From the NCBI GenBank assembly GCA_016928295.1, contig JAFGLA010000057.1, positions 1 to 59,390 on the forward strand: a stretch of DNA of 59,390 nucleotides. The letters run 5' to 3'. The position numbers and the translations under genes are program-made. The DNA is from Opitutales bacterium. GTDB taxonomy: Bacteria > Verrucomicrobiota > Verrucomicrobiia > Opitutales > Oceanipulchritudinaceae. Positions 48,368 through 56,736 of this stretch are shown here, piece after piece (position 1 is the first letter of the stretch; every line of letters starts with the position of its first letter). The notes beneath the pieces were generated by a model. That model was given only the letters and a program-made list of their open reading frames with translations. It was not told the origin of the DNA and did not search any database.

Positions 48368-48488
48368 TGGTTAATTTGACGTTCTTGTGTATGTTATTTC
48401 CGTCAAAATAGGGCGGCGCCGGGCCGGTGGCTGGCGCTTTGAGTTGCAAGATGGTGTTCAATAGGTCTAAATAGAAGGCCAGCAGCAG

Positions 48489-50249
48489 ATGGATAACGGT
48501 GCCAGAGAAGAAATTCAGATAAGAGGGATTGCAGCATCCCCGGGTGTTTCGCATGGGCCGGCGTTTGTTTTCGTCAAAAAGGAGCTGGAGATTGTTCGCT
48601 TCATCGTCGCTCCGGACAAGCGCGAGGAGCAGGTGGCGCGTTTCGAGGGTGCACTGTTGCAGACCAAGCAGCAGCTTCGCACTTTGCGTTGCGAGATCGA
48701 GGAGAAGCTCGGGGACAAAGAGGCGCAGATTTTTGACGCGCACCAGATGGTTCTTGAGGATCGCGCCTTGATCGACGCTGTGGAGAAGGAGATTTTCGAG
48801 AACGGTTACAATATCGAATATGCCTTCCACACTGTATCGAATCGCTATGTGGAGGCGTTTTCAAACATCGACGACGACTACATCAAGGAGCGCGTCGCGG
48901 ATATAAAGGATGTGTCCCGCCGCCTCTTGCACAATCTGATGGGGCGGACGGAGATGGAGATGGAGGGCTTTACGAGTGCGCACATTTTGGTCAGCGACGA
49001 TGTAAGCCCGTCGGATACTGTGCGCATAGATCGAAACCGCGTGTCCGCAATTGTCACCGATCAGGGCAGTCGCACAAGTCACGCCGTAATCATGGCGCGT
49101 TCGATAAACGTGCCTGCCGTGGTGGGTTTGCACGATATCACGCAGAGGGTGAAGCATGGCGACATCCTCATTGTGGACGGTTTCGAGGGGCTTGTAATAA
49201 TTAATCCCAGCGAGCAGAGCCTGTTCCGCTACGGGCGTATTCGTGCCCAGAAGCAGAATGCGCAGAATCTTTTCCAGAGTACGCTTCATTTGCCTGCGCT
49301 TACCAGCGACGGGGCAGAGGTGAAGATGCTTCTTAACGTCGATGGCAGCGAGAGCGCGGATCAGCTTTTGCGCAGCGGTGCCGAGGGCGTGGGCCTTTAC
49401 AGGACGGAGAATTTGTTCCTGATGGGCGATGGTTTGCCAAGCGAGCAGGAGCAGTACGAGCATTACCGCCGCATTGTGGAGACGATGAGGCCGCGGCCTG
49501 TCACCATCCGCACTCTCGATATCGGGGGGGACAAGCAGATGAGTGGCAATATGCTTACCGTTGATGAGTCGAATCCTTTCATGGGTTTTCGCGCCATTCG
49601 TCTTTGCCTCGAATACAAGGATGTTTTCAAGGACCAGTTGCGCGCCATTTTACGGGCCAGTGCGCACGGGAACGTGAAGATAATGTACCCGATGATAAGC
49701 TCGGTTAAGGAGCTTGTGGCTGCCAATTTGCTTCTTGAGGAGAGCAAGGGGGAGCTTCGCGAGCGCGGGCAGGCTTTTGACGATGGCGTTGAAGTGGGCA
49801 GCATGATCGAGATTCCGGGCGCGGCTTATGTGGCGGATCACTTGGCGAAGCATTGCAAGTTTTTCAGCATAGGTACGAATGATTTGATTCAGTACGTGCT
49901 GGCTGTGGATCGCGTGAACGATCGCGTGGCGCATCTTTACGAGCCGAATCATCCTGCCGTGATGCGTACGCTGAAGTTCATTTTCGACGCCGGTCGCAAG
50001 GCTGGAATCCCGGTCAGCGTGTGTGGCGAGATGGCGGGAGACCCAGCTTACGCGGCTCTTCTTTTTGCCATGGGCGCGGACGAGCTTAGTGTGTCCGCCG
50101 GTTCATTGCCTGAGATTAAGTATTTCATCCGCAACATTACCAAAAAGGGCGCTGTCGAGGTTATGGACAGGGTGCTTGATATGGAAGACCCTGCGGAGAT
50201 ATCCAATTTGCTGCACGACTTTTACGCCAATAATATTGGCGAGTTGTAG
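48489..50249 (+). CDS. ptsI: Phosphoenolpyruvate-protein phosphotransferase (PTS Enzyme I)
   Basis: 586 residues. Enzyme I takes phosphate from PEP and passes it to HPr. It has the N-terminal GIAASPGVSHGPAF, the phospho-His domain TDQGSRTSHAVIMARS (His198), and the PEP-binding barrel with GAEGVGLYRTENLFL, MIEIPGAA, FSIGTNDLIQYVLAVDR and CGEMAGDP with the catalytic Cys. No ptsH or sugar-specific EIIB/EIIC gene is near; the only other PTS-type domain in this window is the EIIA of the diadenylate cyclase fusion. Confidence 0.96.
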   Translation: MDNGAREEIQIRGIAASPGVSHGPAFVFVKKELEIVRFIVAPDKREEQVARFEGALLQTKQQLRTLRCEIEEKLGDKEAQIFDAHQMVLEDRALIDAVEKEIFENGYNIEYAFHTVSNRYVEAFSNIDDDYIKERVADIKDVSRRLLHNLMGRTEMEMEGFTSAHILVSDDVSPSDTVRIDRNRVSAIVTDQGSRTSHAVIMARSINVPAVVGLHDITQRVKHGDILIVDGFEGLVIINPSEQSLFRYGRIRAQKQNAQNLFQSTLHLPALTSDGAEVKMLLNVDGSESADQLLRSGAEGVGLYRTENLFLMGDGLPSEQEQYEHYRRIVETMRPRPVTIRTLDIGGDKQMSGNMLTVDESNPFMGFRAIRLCLEYKDVFKDQLRAILRASAHGNVKIMYPMISSVKELVAANLLLEESKGELRERGQAFDDGVEVGSMIEIPGAAYVADHLAKHCKFFSIGTNDLIQYVLAVDRVNDRVAHLYEPNHPAVMRTLKFIFDAGRKAGIPVSVCGEMAGDPAYAALLFAMGADELSVSAGSLPEIKYFIRNITKKGAVEVMDRVLDMEDPAEISNLLHDFYANNIGEL

Positions 50250-50313
50250 CGCATGCTTAGCGGCGTGGTGTAGCACGCCTTACGGTGATTATGAAAAGAT
50301 AACCCCAAAAAGG

Positions 50314-50413
50314 TTTTAACCACAGATTTCACAGATTTACACAGATTATAAAAATCACAAATCCTTGTATTTTATAAACATCTGTGAAAATCCCTGCTTA
50401 TCTGTGGTTAAAA
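50314..50413 (+). repeat. Intergenic inverted repeat of the ACCACAGAT type
   Basis: TTTTAACCACAGAT at 50314-50327 recurs exactly inverted at 50400-50413. Inside, the CACAGAT unit is repeated in tandem on the left (TTTCACAGATTTACACAGAT) and imperfectly on the right. It occupies the gap between the convergent ptsI and histidine kinase genes. Similar ACCACAGATTWCACAGAT repeats are known to be scattered in intergenic regions of various bacteria. Confidence 0.65.
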
Positions 50414-50447
50414 TCTTATCTTGGTTTTTCTTTTTTTAAGACGCTGC

Positions 50448-51860
50448 CTAATTGCCTTCGGTCTCGAAGCGGATTGCGAACGTGGTTCCTTCTGCGTCGC
50501 TTTTTTCCATATGTAGCTGGCCGCCCATTTGTCTTACCAGCTGGGCCGCTATTGCCAGCCCTACGCCTGAGCCGCTTCTTTTGCTGCTTGTGACGGGTTT
50601 GAAGGGGTCTTGCGCCATGTGTGGTGGCAGACCCGGGCCTTTGTCGGAGATTCGCAGTGTGGCGTGTGTCTTGTCGCATTCCCAGCGCATGGCGACTTCT
50701 TTTCCCGCCGGGGAGGCTTGGACGGCGTTTTGGACCAGGTTTACCGCGGCGAGGGCCAAGAGGTTGCCGCGCCTGTTGTCTATGCTCTGTTCGGGGCAGT
50801 TTTCGCAGGATAGTGCTACGTCAAGCTCTCTGGCTTGGTTTTGCGCCTTGCCCAGAACTACTTCGCTTATTTCGCCAAGGGTGTAGTCGAAGCGTTCTTC
50901 GCCGTCTTCCTGCCCGAGTATGGCCACGCTTTCTTCAATCATTCTGGCCATGCGGCTTGCGGCGTCCTTGGCGTCTTCCAGTCCTTCTTCGGCGGCTCCT
51001 GTCCTGCGGCGTTCTTCGACGTACATGCTGAGGGCGGCGAGCGGGTTTTTCAGCCCGTGAAGGAGGTTCGCCGTGACGGCACCTATGGCAGATACTCGGG
51101 AGCGCAGGGCTAGTTCCCTGTTCGCACGGGCCAGTTCCCTTGTGCGGGCGTAGAGTAGCTGGTAGCCTCTGTTGAGGCTTATGAAGGCCCAGAGCATGAG
51201 GCCGCCGCCCATTATGAATGCGGTCATGAGTGCCCAGGCTGCCTGGCGCATGAGGTTTCGGTCCAGCTCCCTGAAGGCGTGAGCGGTGGGCGTCCCGTCG
51301 AGCAGATACTGACCTATGCCGTCGAGTTGTTCGCTGTTTCGTCTGTGGACGGGGACGAATACTTCCAGTATCGGCAGGCGGTTTTGGCTTTTGTCCGTCT
51401 CGCTGTTTAGAAAGTAGCTGTCGGGGTCTGCAAGGGGGATGAAGCGGCTGACGGGGTTCAGGGCGCGGAGTGTGGCGAGGTCTTCGTCGCGCACTTTGCC
51501 GCGTATGAATGTGGAGGGGGCCGCGTCGAGTAGTTCGCCTTGTGTGTCGAACACTCTGAATGCGACTACTCCTTCGAGGCGGGATACGTCGAGCAGGGCG
51601 TCGAGCATGCTGTCTTCGTCCGCCAGCTTGAGGCCGTAATAGGATAGGGCGAGCGAGTCCGCTTTTTCCACTTCAAAGAGGGCGAGCGAGTTGAGTACGG
51701 CGGCGTCTCGCGCGAGGATTTGGCTTCGCAGATGCGCGCGCAGGGATACTGTCACGCTGCCCAGAACGGCGATGAACACGCATAGTCCGAGCAGGGCGGT
51801 GAACAGCGCCTTGCGCGGGATGCGGCGGAATTCCGTCCTTTGTTGGGAGATTTGACTCAT
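50448..51860 (-). CDS. Orphan sensor histidine kinase
   Basis: 470 residues from ATG 51860. Membrane helices at about 19-40 and 225-247 flank an extracytoplasmic sensor of roughly 185 residues, not recognised. The kinase core has the phospho-acceptor His268 in LLHGLKNPLAAL, the N-box NLVQNAVQASP, G1 DKGPGLP and G2 GSGVGLAIA. No response regulator is adjacent. Upstream on the same strand, 251 bases away, lies an exported Met/His-rich protein that could be its signal partner (inference). Confidence 0.92.
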   Translation of the reverse strand: MSQISQQRTEFRRIPRKALFTALLGLCVFIAVLGSVTVSLRAHLRSQILARDAAVLNSLALFEVEKADSLALSYYGLKLADEDSMLDALLDVSRLEGVVAFRVFDTQGELLDAAPSTFIRGKVRDEDLATLRALNPVSRFIPLADPDSYFLNSETDKSQNRLPILEVFVPVHRRNSEQLDGIGQYLLDGTPTAHAFRELDRNLMRQAAWALMTAFIMGGGLMLWAFISLNRGYQLLYARTRELARANRELALRSRVSAIGAVTANLLHGLKNPLAALSMYVEERRRTGAAEEGLEDAKDAASRMARMIEESVAILGQEDGEERFDYTLGEISEVVLGKAQNQARELDVALSCENCPEQSIDNRRGNLLALAAVNLVQNAVQASPAGKEVAMRWECDKTHATLRISDKGPGLPPHMAQDPFKPVTSSKRSGSGVGLAIAAQLVRQMGGQLHMEKSDAEGTTFAIRFETEGN

Positions 51861-51933
51861 GCGGCTGCCAGTGGGCGATATAGTCTTTATGTGCAGGGCT
51901 GGTGGCTTTGTGTTCCACGTTATGTGGTACGTC

Positions 51934-51983
51934 GGCCACATATAACAACTTTGATTTCTGCTGCTGTCGGTCTTTCTCGGCGG
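51934..51983 (+). repeat. Partial copy of the TAACAACT repeat
   Basis: Bases 51943-51959 (TAACAACTTTGATTTCT) equal 48160-48176, and similarity continues to the CGGTCTTT that follows in both. Together with the inverted copy at 53477-53506 it brackets the exported Met-rich protein gene. Confidence 0.55.
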
Positions 51984-52003
51984 TTCTGGCGTTTGTACAT
52001 GAA

Positions 52004-52042
52004 GGATGCGGTCATGGCAACATGACCGCATCCCTTTTGTTT
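52004..52042 (+). terminator. Perfect hairpin with GCAA loop and plus-strand T-run
   Basis: A 13-base perfect stem, GGATGCGGTCATG with CATGACCGCATCC, closes a GCAA tetraloop and is followed on the plus strand by CTTTTGTTT. The genes on both sides run on the minus strand, where no T-run follows. Thus it looks like the end of an unannotated plus-strand transcript, or serves the minus-strand mRNA only as a structure. Confidence 0.6.
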
Positions 52043-52111
52043 CCGCTTAAAGGCGTGGTATCTCCCAAAACCATCCTTTGGCGGGACAAGTTGTTTCCTT
52101 TCTTTGTCGCT

Positions 52112-53125
52112 TTACTTTCCGCCTTTGGCGTTCTTTGCAGGCTTTTGCGCTTGAGGAGGCGTGTCGGCTTGGCCTGCCTTGTCGTGCAGGTCGTTGAGGA
52201 TTACCTCAATGGCGGCTTCGCGTTCTTCGCGGTCCTCTATTTTCATAGCGTCGCGGATGGCGCTGCGGATGTCTCGTCTGTCGCTGAAGGAAAGTTTGCG
52301 TGCGTCGTCCATGGCCGTGCGCATTCTGGCCAGTTCGGGCATCATTTGTGGCGGCGGGGGCAGGTGTGCGCCGTAGCGCATCATGCCTGCGTCGCGTGCG
52401 GCACAGCGCAGGGCTTCGCTGTTGTCGGCGAAGACCTTTTTGCGGATGGCTTCAAGAGCCTCGGGTGTGATGTCGCCTTTGATGGAATTGAGTTCCGCGG
52501 CCATTTCTGTCGCGATTTTGATGCGCAGCTCCTCGGGGGCGAATTCGCCTTCGATGTCAGCGTCGGGGCCGCAGTTTTCCATGTTCATGCTCATGCGGTT
52601 TGCGCCTGGGACGAAGGGCATGTCCAGTCCTTCGCGTATCGCGTCCATGTCTTCTTTGAGGCGGAGCGAGTCGGCTTTGAGCTTTTCGATTTGGGCTGCG
52701 TTGGCCTTTTCAAAGTCTTTCTTTGTGTCTTCGATGCTCTTGTTTCCGCGTTCGGCGACGGCTTGCACCCAGGCGTTGCGGATTTTTGCGCTTTCAAGGC
52801 GCAGTTGTTCCATGCGTTCTTCGAAGACTTCGGGCATGTGGGGGCCGCGCATGTTTGGGCCGCCTTTGGGGCCCTGCATCATTGGCCGTTGGCCTTGCAT
52901 GTTTGGGCTGTGGTTCATCTGCGGGCCGCATTGCATCATGGGGCCTTGTCCTTGGCCAAAGCCTGCCTGCTGGCCGTGCGGGCCTTGCATGTCGCACATG
53001 GGTGGGGGCGGCATGGCGTCGTTCTGGCCGGCCATGCATTCGCCGTCTTGTTGTGCGTAAACACCAGAGGCAGATAGGGAAATGGTTACTGCTCCGATAA
53101 GAATGTTTCTTACTATGTTTTTCAT
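52112..53125 (-). CDS. Exported Met/Pro/Gly-rich protein
   Basis: 337 residues. A signal peptide (MKNIVRNILIGAVTISLSASGVYA) is followed by about 70 residues rich in Met, Pro, Gly, Gln and His with several PMMQ and MCDM units, then by about 220 charged helical residues, and a Lys/Ala/Pro tail. Not assigned. The layout (His/Met-rich plus helices with DRRDIRSAIRDAM) loosely recalls Spy/CpxP/ZraP-type periplasmic proteins, some of which bind metals and feed back on a sensor kinase; this is inference. The downstream gene on this strand is a sensor kinase. Confidence 0.7.
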   Translation of the reverse strand: MKNIVRNILIGAVTISLSASGVYAQQDGECMAGQNDAMPPPPMCDMQGPHGQQAGFGQGQGPMMQCGPQMNHSPNMQGQRPMMQGPKGGPNMRGPHMPEVFEERMEQLRLESAKIRNAWVQAVAERGNKSIEDTKKDFEKANAAQIEKLKADSLRLKEDMDAIREGLDMPFVPGANRMSMNMENCGPDADIEGEFAPEELRIKIATEMAAELNSIKGDITPEALEAIRKKVFADNSEALRCAARDAGMMRYGAHLPPPPQMMPELARMRTAMDDARKLSFSDRRDIRSAIRDAMKIEDREEREAAIEVILNDLHDKAGQADTPPQAQKPAKNAKGGK

Positions 53126-53283
53126 GTGTTTTTCGTAGTTATATTCTACCGGGGGATGCCATGTTCATTGCATGTGGCGGGCCAATATTGTGCCAATTAT
53201 GGAAAGATTCGCAAGCTGTTGATAATAAACGGTATGTTTGCGCGTGGCTGCAACGCCTTGTCCGAAGTATTTATTGTCCGATT

Positions 53284-53340
53284 GGGAAATAATCCCCACG
53301 GTTCGCGCGCAGGGGTATTTACTCTTGGGGATTATTCCCC
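53284..53340 (+). repeat. Inverted repeat GGGAAATAATCCCC
   Basis: GGGAAATAATCCCC at 53284-53297 and GGGGATTATTCCCC at 53327-53340 are inverted copies with one mismatch, separated by 29 bases. Each arm is itself nearly palindromic, as in a dimeric-regulator site. Confidence 0.5.
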
Positions 53341-53476
53341 GTGGCGTCTTGTCCGGTCATGCCGGAGAGTGGCTTTTGAACGTTTCGTCCGGTTGGCTGG
53401 TCTTATGTATTGTGGAGTATGTGTCGTTTTCTGTTTGAGGAGTGCATTGCGGCCATCACTGATAGCTTTGGCTTCT

Positions 53477-53506
53477 GCTACGAAACCAGTTGTTAGAGCT
53501 GGCCTT
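53477..53506 (-). repeat. Inverted copy of the TAACAACT repeat
   Basis: Identical over 30 bases to 48338-48367. Its core CCAGTTGTTAGAGCTGG is partly palindromic. Confidence 0.65.
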
Positions 53507-53628
53507 CCTTCGCTTTTGCGAGTGTGTGGTTTATGACCGTTATGTAACAGTTTCGTGTATTTGAGACAAAACCAAGGCTTGATTCGAGGCCGGGAATCAT
53601 TATTAATCTACTTATCAATTCCGTACCA

Positions 53629-55275
53629 ATGGCAGTAACTCAATCCCACGTTGTCGATTGCAGCTATGAGCAGTTTTCGCAACGTCCTGAGCTTCAGGGG
53701 CATATAGCCTCACTCGCCTTTAAGGCGCTGGCACGCAAACCTTTTGAGCCACTTATTGTGGACCTGTCCAACGGCAGGAAGGAGATGAAGGCGGGCCTTT
53801 TTCTTGCTGCGTCGATTGCGCTTTCGCGCAAGTTGAAGAAGATTCCCGGGCGTCGCATCGGTGTGGTTTTCCCTTCAGGCATTGCCAGTTCGATGACGAA
53901 TCTGGCCATCGCCATGGCGGACAAGGTGCCGGTTAATCTCAATTTCACCATTGGTCGCAAGGCTTTGGAGTCCAGCATCGCGCGCGCGGGGTTGACTCAT
54001 ATTGTGAGCGCCCGTCCGATGATTTCAAAGTTGCCCGATTTTCCGTGGACGGAGAATGTCGTGGACTTTGTCGATACGCTAAAGAGTATCAAAAAGGCCG
54101 AGATTATGGGCTGGTTGGGTGCTGTCGTTAGCACGCCTTCGTCCCTTCTCATGAGCTGGCTGGGCGTGCCGCAGAATGGCGGCGACCGCGAGGCGGCTCT
54201 TCTCTTTTCGAGTGGTTCGACGGGGGACCCAAAGGGTGTGTCCCTTTCCCACCGCAACATCATCGGCAACTGCATGCAGATTGGCGACACCGGTCTTTTG
54301 GAGACGGGTGAGGTGATTTTGGCCAATTTGCCGACTTTCCACAGTTTCGGTTTCACCGTGAACCTTTGGTACACGATGATGAAGGTGGTGAAGACTGTGT
54401 GTCTGCCCAATCCTTTGGAGACTCGGCGCAATGCGCAGGCGGTTCAGGACGAGGGTGTCACGGTCATGATCGGCACGCCTACGCTTTTCCGTCCTTACTT
54501 TAAGAAGGTGGAGCCGGAGATGCTGCGCAACCTGAAGTTCGCGGTGGCGGGCGCGGAGAAGACGCCGGACGGTTTCGCGGATCTTTGGGAGAAGACTTTC
54601 GGTTCTCGCTTCGTTGTGGGCTACGGCTTGACGGAGACTTCGCCGGTCGTTTGCGCGGACCTGGATAGCGCGAAGGGGCACCGCAAGGGGCTTTTCAGCG
54701 GCACGGCGGGCAAGTTGTTCCCGGGTATGCAGGCGCGTATCGTCGATGATGCCACGGGGGAGGTCGTCGAGCCTACCCGCACGGGTGTTTTGCATGTTCG
54801 TGGCGTGAATGTTTTCAAGGGCTACCTTGGCGATATGGAGTCCACGAGTCGCGCGTTTGATGGCGACTGGTTCAAGACGGGCGATTTGGCGCGTTTTGAC
54901 GAGAAGGGTAACATTTTTATCGAGGGGCGTATTAGTCGTTTCTCGAAGATCGGCGGCGAGATGGTTCCGCACGGTACGGTCGAGCAGGCTATCGTGCAGG
55001 CGTATCATCTTGAGGATAGCGAGGTTCCGATGCTCGCCGTCACGGGCGCGAGGGATAACACAAAGGGCGAGAGTCTTGTGTTGTTTACGTCTTTTGACAT
55101 CGATGCCACGGAGTTGCGCACGAAGTTGATTGCGGAGGGCTTGCCGAATCTTTGGATTCCGCGTCGTATTCGCAAGGTGGATGCCATCCCGACTCTCGCA
55201 TCCGGCAAGCTGGACTTGCGCACTTTGCGCGAGAGTGCCCAGCAGTCCATTGATGCCGAAGAAGAGGCCGTTTAG
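53629..55275 (+). CDS. AMP-binding acyl-CoA/acyl-ACP synthetase
   Basis: 548 residues of the ANL superfamily, which activates a carboxylate as an acyl-adenylate. Motifs in order are the P-loop LLFSSGSTGDPKGVSLSHRN near residue 190, LPTFHSFGFT, GYGLTETSPVV near 330, GDWFKTGDLARFDEKGNIFIEGR near 420, and the C-terminal Lys in PTLASGKLDLRTL. The overall pattern resembles the acyl-ACP synthetase half of Aas-type proteins, so a fatty-acid substrate is likely but not proven. No acyltransferase domain is present. Confidence 0.88.
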   Translation: MAVTQSHVVDCSYEQFSQRPELQGHIASLAFKALARKPFEPLIVDLSNGRKEMKAGLFLAASIALSRKLKKIPGRRIGVVFPSGIASSMTNLAIAMADKVPVNLNFTIGRKALESSIARAGLTHIVSARPMISKLPDFPWTENVVDFVDTLKSIKKAEIMGWLGAVVSTPSSLLMSWLGVPQNGGDREAALLFSSGSTGDPKGVSLSHRNIIGNCMQIGDTGLLETGEVILANLPTFHSFGFTVNLWYTMMKVVKTVCLPNPLETRRNAQAVQDEGVTVMIGTPTLFRPYFKKVEPEMLRNLKFAVAGAEKTPDGFADLWEKTFGSRFVVGYGLTETSPVVCADLDSAKGHRKGLFSGTAGKLFPGMQARIVDDATGEVVEPTRTGVLHVRGVNVFKGYLGDMESTSRAFDGDWFKTGDLARFDEKGNIFIEGRISRFSKIGGEMVPHGTVEQAIVQAYHLEDSEVPMLAVTGARDNTKGESLVLFTSFDIDATELRTKLIAEGLPNLWIPRRIRKVDAIPTLASGKLDLRTLRESAQQSIDAEEEAV

Positions 55276-55290
55276 GGAGCGTTTGGGCTT

Positions 55291-55452
55291 ATGTTGGCGC
55301 AGGGATTACGATTCCTGTGTTTTTATCGTTTTTTGCTGCTCGGGCTTGTCGCTTGTTTGGTGACGATGCCGGATTGGGCGTGTGTGTATGCAATTGCGTT
55401 TAACATGCCCATGCCGCCCTTGCAGGTCTTCTCGCCCACAGACTATTCCTGA
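55291..55452 (+). CDS. Possible small hydrophobic protein
   Basis: 53 codons from ATG 55291, 15 bases after the acyl-synthetase stop, with GGGAGC 10 bases upstream. Residues 7-25 (RFLCFYRFLLLGLVACLVT) could be a signal peptide or membrane helix. No family recognised. It may be a chance frame; the rest of the 382-base gap to 55658 shows no gene. Confidence 0.25.
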   Translation: MLAQGLRFLCFYRFLLLGLVACLVTMPDWACVYAIAFNMPMPPLQVFSPTDYS

Positions 55453-55657
55453 CTGGGGGCTGAATACGTGACAGCATATGCTTTGCATGGTGTTGTCCCT
55501 GTGCCAGCGCAGTGTGTGTTGCACGCGCAGTTTCTTTTGCCTGCGCAAGGGTTCTTGTTCGCCATTTGTGTGGTATTCTTGCCCTCGTCAGCGGGACATC
55601 CTTTGAGTTAGGTGCTCGGGTGTTCCTATAAAAGGTGAACATAAGAATACTTCAGCA

Positions 55658-56089
55658 ATGGCCATTCCTCTTGAATTAGTCACTCTTCTTGGTTCCTCGG
55701 CCGGGGGAGGTTTGTTGAGCTTTATGTCGAATCTGGCCAAGGCGCGGCAGGCGGAGCGCACCTATGTGCTTCAGGCTTTGAATGCCAAGGCACAGATTGT
55801 TTCGCAGGCGCGCAAGTACGAGAGTCGGGGCTTTGCATGGACGAGGCGTCTGATTTCGCTGACGGCGGTGTTTTTCGTCATCGCGTTTCCGAAGCTGGTG
55901 GCGGTGTTCATGCCGAGCGTGGCCGTGCACATCGGTTACACCGAGGCGTCCAGCTTTCTGTTCTTTTTTACCAGCGACGCGCCCAAGACGGTGTGGAAGG
56001 AGATGAGCGGACTGGTTATTACGCCGCTTGATACGCATCTTTTGAGCGCGATTATCGGGCTGTATTTCGGGGGCAGTCTTGTGAAGTAG
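55658..56089 (+). CDS. Phage holin-like protein (3-TM type)
   Basis: 143 residues. After an N-terminal LGSSAGGGLLSFMSNL amphipathic or membrane segment and a helical linker (ARQAERTYVLQALNAKAQIVSQA) come the hydrophobic RLISLTAVFFVIAFPKLVAVFM and a C-terminal HLLSAIIGLYFGGSLVK. This arrangement resembles three-TM holins of phage and gene-transfer agents. It is the first gene of the phage-type block; holin function is inferred from topology and position. Confidence 0.55.
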   Translation: MAIPLELVTLLGSSAGGGLLSFMSNLAKARQAERTYVLQALNAKAQIVSQARKYESRGFAWTRRLISLTAVFFVIAFPKLVAVFMPSVAVHIGYTEASSFLFFFTSDAPKTVWKEMSGLVITPLDTHLLSAIIGLYFGGSLVK

Positions 56090-56104
56090 TTTTGTTTGGA
56101 GTGC

Positions 56105-56248
56105 ATGGTTGGGGTTGTTGAGTGGATGGAAAGGACGCGGGCGGGCCGTTTGGCCTTATGGCCCATGCCGGATAATCCGGCGATAAGTGTTGGCCTTGAA
56201 GGGCGCGTGCATCGGGGGTTGATGCAGGGGCGCGCGTCTCGGTCTTGA
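56105..56248 (+). CDS. Possible small phage ORF
   Basis: 47 codons from ATG 56105 in the gap between the holin-like gene and the next gene. The GGAG upstream is only 3 bases away. Contains a perfect palindrome GCCGGATAATCCGGC (56167-56181). No family; may not be translated. Confidence 0.2.
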   Translation: MVGVVEWMERTRAGRLALWPMPDNPAISVGLEGRVHRGLMQGRASRS

Positions 56249-56309
56249 AACGGTGCCTATGGCAGCGGTTCGACCGCGTCCGATATATCACAATTTATCA
56301 TTCTATAAT

Positions 56310-56699
56310 ATGACGGAGAGTTCCATTGATGGCGTGCAGTATGTGGGGACGGTGCTCATGGCGCTTTCTTCGCTGATGGGCGCGTATTATCTGACGCTCA
56401 AGATTCGGGAGATGTTTACCGAGAAGCCGGACCCGAAGCTGACTTACGCCACGCGGACGGATCTTGAGCGGGTGCGCGAGGGTGTGGATGTGCTGCGGCG
56501 GGATTTGAGCGCGGGGCGCGAGGCCACTGCGGAGCGTATCAACGGGGGTCTTGCCAGTGCGCATGAGCTTATCCGGCGCAACGCCGAGCATATCGCGGTT
56601 CTTATTGCGCAGGCGGAGATGTTCGAGCGGCGCATCGCGGAGGCCGTGGGGCGGATCGACCGCATCAGCGAACGCATGGGCGCGCCCAACAGGGCCTAG
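56310..56699 (+). CDS. Mu gp25-like protein (one TM, coiled coil)
   Basis: 129 residues from ATG 56310 (MTESSIDGVQYVG); an in-frame GTG at 56253 would add 19 residues. A membrane helix at about 8-26 is followed by a long heptad-rich helix (RTDLERVREGVDVLRRDLS to the end). This matches the DUF2730-type protein found just before the terminase genes in Mu-like phages; function unknown. Confidence 0.55.
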   Translation: MTESSIDGVQYVGTVLMALSSLMGAYYLTLKIREMFTEKPDPKLTYATRTDLERVREGVDVLRRDLSAGREATAERINGGLASAHELIRRNAEHIAVLIAQAEMFERRIAEAVGRIDRISERMGAPNRA

Positions 56700-56736
56700 G
56701 CAGCGTCTGCCTTACTTTTATCAAGCTACTTATACT

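Larger units (their letters stand above)
53126..53628 (+). other. 503-base intergenic region between divergent genes
   Basis: It holds the promoters of two divergent genes, an inverted repeat at 53284-53340 and a 30-base repeat copy at 53477-53506. An open frame at 53126-53536 passes through both repeats and is not convincing as a gene. Confidence 0.5.

Noticed and set aside
53126-53536. 136-codon plus-strand frame before the acyl synthetase
   Set aside because: Runs through an inverted repeat and a 30-base dispersed repeat, and its product has no coherent pattern.
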